Assembly (NCBI RefSeq): GCF_018642165.1
Contig: NZ_JAHHZM010000004.1
Location: 124,001-188,000, forward strand
Direction of reading: 5' to 3'
From: Echinicola shivajiensis
GTDB taxonomy: Bacteria; Bacteroidota; Bacteroidia; Cytophagales; Cyclobacteriaceae
DNA: 64,000 bases
Made by a program: the position numbers and the translations under genes. How positions within the stretch are numbered: position 1 is the stretch's first letter; the number at the start of each line of letters is the position of its first letter. Under the pieces are notes generated by a model that saw nothing but the letters and a program-made list of their open reading frames with translations, had not been told where the DNA came from and did not search any database. This document shows positions 61,982 through 64,000 of this stretch, in pieces.

Positions 61982-62456
61982 ACAGTTGAATGTTTAGATA
62001 GACTTATTTTTCGAAATTTTTTATGGGTTAGCGTTTAAATGTTGAGTTAAAGGTAGATATTTTTTATGTAAAAAAACAAGCCTATAATTAATAAAAATAC
62101 ATAAAAACTATGTTTATAGGGTTTGAAATGAATTGAAAAACCTAAAAATCTTGCTAAAAATGAAATTTGAGGTGTTTTTTATAACTATAAAAATTTTAAA
62201 AATTTTTTGTTAAAAATTGAATAGTAGCAGTCTTTATGGTATTGATATTAGTTTTGAACTTATGTAAAATTCTATTTTTTATTCGTTTACCAATATTTGT
62301 ATTGTTGTGTTTAGAATATTCTGTTGGTTGATAATTGAACTTATGTTTTAATTGGTTTGGAGAGATTTTTGGTATTGGTTAAAAAATGAACTTGTTTTTA
62401 GTTTTTTTACAATAATTGGCGGTGATGTGGTTGATATTACGGGGTGGGCAATAAAA
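61982..62456. other. Long AT-rich intergenic region between amt and hemB
   Basis: Nearly 480 bp without a credible gene. The sequence is very AT-rich with runs of A and T. A TACCTTTA box-like sequence lies on the minus strand near 62050 and could belong to an amt promoter. No sigma-54 -24/-12 pair, riboswitch or repeat is evident. Confidence 0.4.
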
Positions 62457-62485
62457 AAAGCCGATCAGTTTAATTGATCGGCTTT
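62457..62485 (-). terminator. Terminator after hemB
   Basis: An 11-bp stem AAAGCCGATCA/TGATCGGCTTT is followed on the minus strand by TTTTTTTATT. It lies 18 bp past the stop. Confidence 0.92.
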
Positions 62486-62503
62486 GGCATGGGGTGTGTT
62501 GTT

Positions 62504-63472
62504 TTATTTTTGCAATAGGGCAAACTCTTTGGCGAAATAACTTAAGATGATATTTGCACCGGCTCTTTTGATGCTCAGTAGGGATTCTAACATAACTCTT
62601 TCGCTGTCTAGCCATCCTTTTTCTCCAGCGGCTTTTATCATGGAGTATTCTCCGCTCACATTATAGGCAGCAATGGGAAGGTTGCTGTTCTCTTTAAGGA
62701 GTCTAATGACATCCAGATAGGCCAAAGCAGGTTTGACCATCATAAAATCAGCTCCCTCAGCTTCGTCAAGCTCCGCTTCAATAAGTGCTTCATGCAAATT
62801 GGCGGGATCCATTTGATATGTTTTTTTATCACCTGCCTTGGGAGCAGAGTCTAGGGCATCTCTAAATGGATTGTAAAATCCACTTGCGTATTTAGCGGTA
62901 TAAGACATGATCGAAACTTCTTTATGTCCATTTGTGTCCAGAGCATTTCGAAGGTAAGCAATTCGTCCATCCATCATATCAGAAGGTCCTATTATGTCGG
63001 CTCCAGCTTGTGCCTGGGCAACAGCCATTTTACCTAAGACTTCTAAAGTTTCGTCATTAAGGATTTTGCCATCTTCAACTATGCCGTCATGTCCGTCAGA
63101 ACTGTAAGGGTCCATGGCTACGTCGGTCATAATGCAAGCTTCGGGGAAGGTGGATTTGACCTTGTGTATGGCTTGTAGGTAAAATGTTTCCGGATTGTGT
63201 GATTCGGAGGCGTATTTGTCCTTTTTGTTTTCTGGGTAGGCAGGAAAGATATCGAATGCCTTTACGCCAAGATTCATGCATTCTTCAATTTCCTTTAGCA
63301 ATAGATCTATGGAGTATCTATAAATTCCAGGCATGGAAGCAACTTCTTCTTTTTTGTTGGTTCCATCAATTACGAATATGGGGAAGATAAAATCTTTAAC
63401 GGAAAGCCTGGTTTCTTCTACCATGCCTCTAATGACAGCGGACTTTCGGTTTCTTCTTGGTCTTTTATTCAT
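62504..63472 (-). CDS. hemB: Delta-aminolevulinic acid dehydratase (porphobilinogen synthase)
   Basis: A 322-residue cytoplasmic enzyme joining two 5-aminolevulinate molecules to porphobilinogen. The two active-site lysines are in SYTAKYASGFYNPFRDAL and MVKPALAYLDVI. The metal region reads DVAMDPYSSDGHDGIV, with no cysteine, so the enzyme is of the Mg2+-dependent type rather than the zinc type. It is transcribed alone from a TACCTTTG promoter. Confidence 0.97.
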   Translation of the reverse strand: MNKRPRRNRKSAVIRGMVEETRLSVKDFIFPIFVIDGTNKKEEVASMPGIYRYSIDLLLKEIEECMNLGVKAFDIFPAYPENKKDKYASESHNPETFYLQAIHKVKSTFPEACIMTDVAMDPYSSDGHDGIVEDGKILNDETLEVLGKMAVAQAQAGADIIGPSDMMDGRIAYLRNALDTNGHKEVSIMSYTAKYASGFYNPFRDALDSAPKAGDKKTYQMDPANLHEALIEAELDEAEGADFMMVKPALAYLDVIRLLKENSNLPIAAYNVSGEYSMIKAAGEKGWLDSERVMLESLLSIKRAGANIILSYFAKEFALLQK

Positions 63473-63500
63473 GGAAAGTATAATTTCTTTTAAGTCTTGG

Positions 63501-63508
63501 CAAAGGTA
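63501..63508 (-). promoter_or_regulatory. hemB promoter, -7 box TACCTTTG
   Basis: On the minus strand TACCTTTGCC ends 28 bp before the hemB ATG and matches TAnnTTTG. Confidence 0.5.
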
Positions 63509-63584
63509 AGAAAAAGCATCGGCTATGGGACTTAATTAGTGGTTTGGATTGGAGGATTGTAATGAGTGCTATTCCTTATAAATA

Positions 63585-63619
63585 AACAAGGCTCTTTTCT
63601 CGTGGAAAAGAGCCTTGTT
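63585..63619 (-). terminator. Terminator after rocD
   Basis: A 15-bp perfect stem AACAAGGCTCTTTTC/GAAAAGAGCCTTGTT with a 5-nt loop, 5 bp past the minus-strand stop. Confidence 0.92.
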
Positions 63620-63624
63620 GAGGT

Positions 63625-64000
63625 TTACTGTTGAAATTCTACAATGGTTTTTTCAATGATGTCGCAACATTCATGGATTTGCTCTTCTGTAATGACCAAA
63701 GGTGGGGCAAATCTGATGATGTTTCCATGTGTCGGTTTGGCAAGTAGGCCGTTTTCCTTCAGGGCCAGGCATATTTTCCATGCAGTGTCACTGTCCTCAC
63801 TATCATTAACAACAATGGCGTTTAACAGTCCCTTTCCTCTAACCAAATTGATGAGGTTTGATTTTTCAATTAGCTTTTGCATCCTGTTTCTAAATGCTTC
63901 GCCCATTTTTTGGGCGTTTTCGGCGAGCTTTTCTTCAGTGATTATATTAAGAGCTGTCATGGCTACTCTTGCTCCCAAGGGGTTTCCTCCAAAGGTTGAT
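63625..64000 (-). CDS. rocD: Ornithine aminotransferase, C-terminal part (truncated by window end)
   Basis: The frame is open at the right edge, so only the last ~125 residues are seen. It reads [17 protein letters not shown] at the edge, the motif after the PLP-lysine region of class III aminotransferases, and continues [16 protein letters not shown] and [26 protein letters not shown]. The last pattern fits ornithine--oxo-acid aminotransferase, which makes glutamate semialdehyde from ornithine, better than acetylornithine aminotransferase. A strong terminator follows. Confidence 0.88.
   Translation of the reverse strand, partial: STFGGNPLGARVAMTALNIITEEKLAENAQKMGEAFRNRMQKLIEKSNLINLVRGKGLLNAIVVNDSEDSDTAWKICLALKENGLLAKPTHGNIIRFAPPLVITEEQIHECCDIIEKTIVEFQQ

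Noticed and set aside
62036-62060. Sigma-54 promoter for amt
   Set aside because: No TGGCAC-N5-TTGC pair is visible on either strand in the upstream region.
1-64000. CRISPR arrays, insertion sequences, integrases, tRNA or rRNA genes
   Set aside because: No regularly spaced repeats, transposase or integrase motifs, or tRNA-like cloverleaf segments were seen.

Overview
The window comes from a gliding Bacteroidota, most likely of the order Cytophagales (a Cyclobacteriaceae-like genome). Three things support this. There is a complete gldK-gldL-gldM-gldN block with a PorP/SprF gene before it and a SprE/PorW-type lipoprotein nearby. Many start sites are preceded by a TAnnTTTG promoter element, the -7 box of Bacteroidota. 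Several protein families present are typical of the phylum (DUF4271 next to hemD, lone PorT-like barrels, OmpA with TSP3 repeats). These are all chromosomal genes. I see no insertion sequence, prophage, CRISPR array, rRNA or tRNA.

Layout. 1-3057: end of a large AsmA-like protein, then pheS. 3135-7420: three consecutive parvulin/SurA-type folding factors (minus). 7501-10346: a partner-switching signalling operon (membrane PP2C phosphatase, STAS protein, RsbW-like kinase; minus). 10435-12638: DUF4197 lipoprotein, DUF721/DciA-like protein and hemW. 12683-16346: Omp85 barrel protein, DUF4271 membrane protein and hemD. 16422-21995: the type IX secretion/gliding core (porP/sprF-like, gldK, gldL, gldM, gldN). 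22049-28882: uvrC, a class A penicillin-binding protein and a SprE/PorW-like TPR lipoprotein (minus). 28994-35992: LytM/M23 protein, bactofilin, then atpZ, an AtpI-like protein and atpB-E-F-H-A-G; atpD and atpC are not here. 36052-41145: lipA, a barrel-like protein, an OsmC protein, an ECF sigma factor with a membrane partner ending in a beta-barrel, and an FKBP lipoprotein. 41287-45569: L-serine dehydratase alpha subunit, a small membrane protein, a Ca2+/Na+ exchanger, upp and an OmpA protein. 45740-50787: M42-type peptidase, hpt, adk, obg, grpE and dnaJ. 50884-58520: a toast-rack-like exported protein, a NatAB-type ABC exporter, dps, a sensor kinase, prfC and a RluA-type pseudouridine synthase. 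58758-64000: a tiny exported repeat protein, a porin-like barrel, amt, hemB and the end of rocD.

How they fit together. Much of the window builds the cell envelope: periplasmic chaperones, Omp85, the type IX secretion motor and ring, peptidoglycan synthesis and hydrolysis, bactofilin and OmpA. The rest is core metabolism (heme synthesis at hemW, hemD and hemB; ATP synthase; purine and pyrimidine salvage; translation) plus two regulatory modules, the partner-switching operon and the sigma factor pair.

Nothing here is clearly a wholly new system. The best candidates for a second look are: the sigma factor partner that appears to join an inner-membrane anti-sigma-like part to an outer-membrane barrel (38808-40169); the partner-switching operon; a small exported protein with a repeated GPK(A/G)KNYKPWK motif; hairpins after atpE and atpA; promoters placed just ahead of terminator-like hairpins (hpt, obg); and a DnaJ with only half its usual zinc-finger repeats. 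Family calls rest on motifs and protein length read by eye; no database search was possible.
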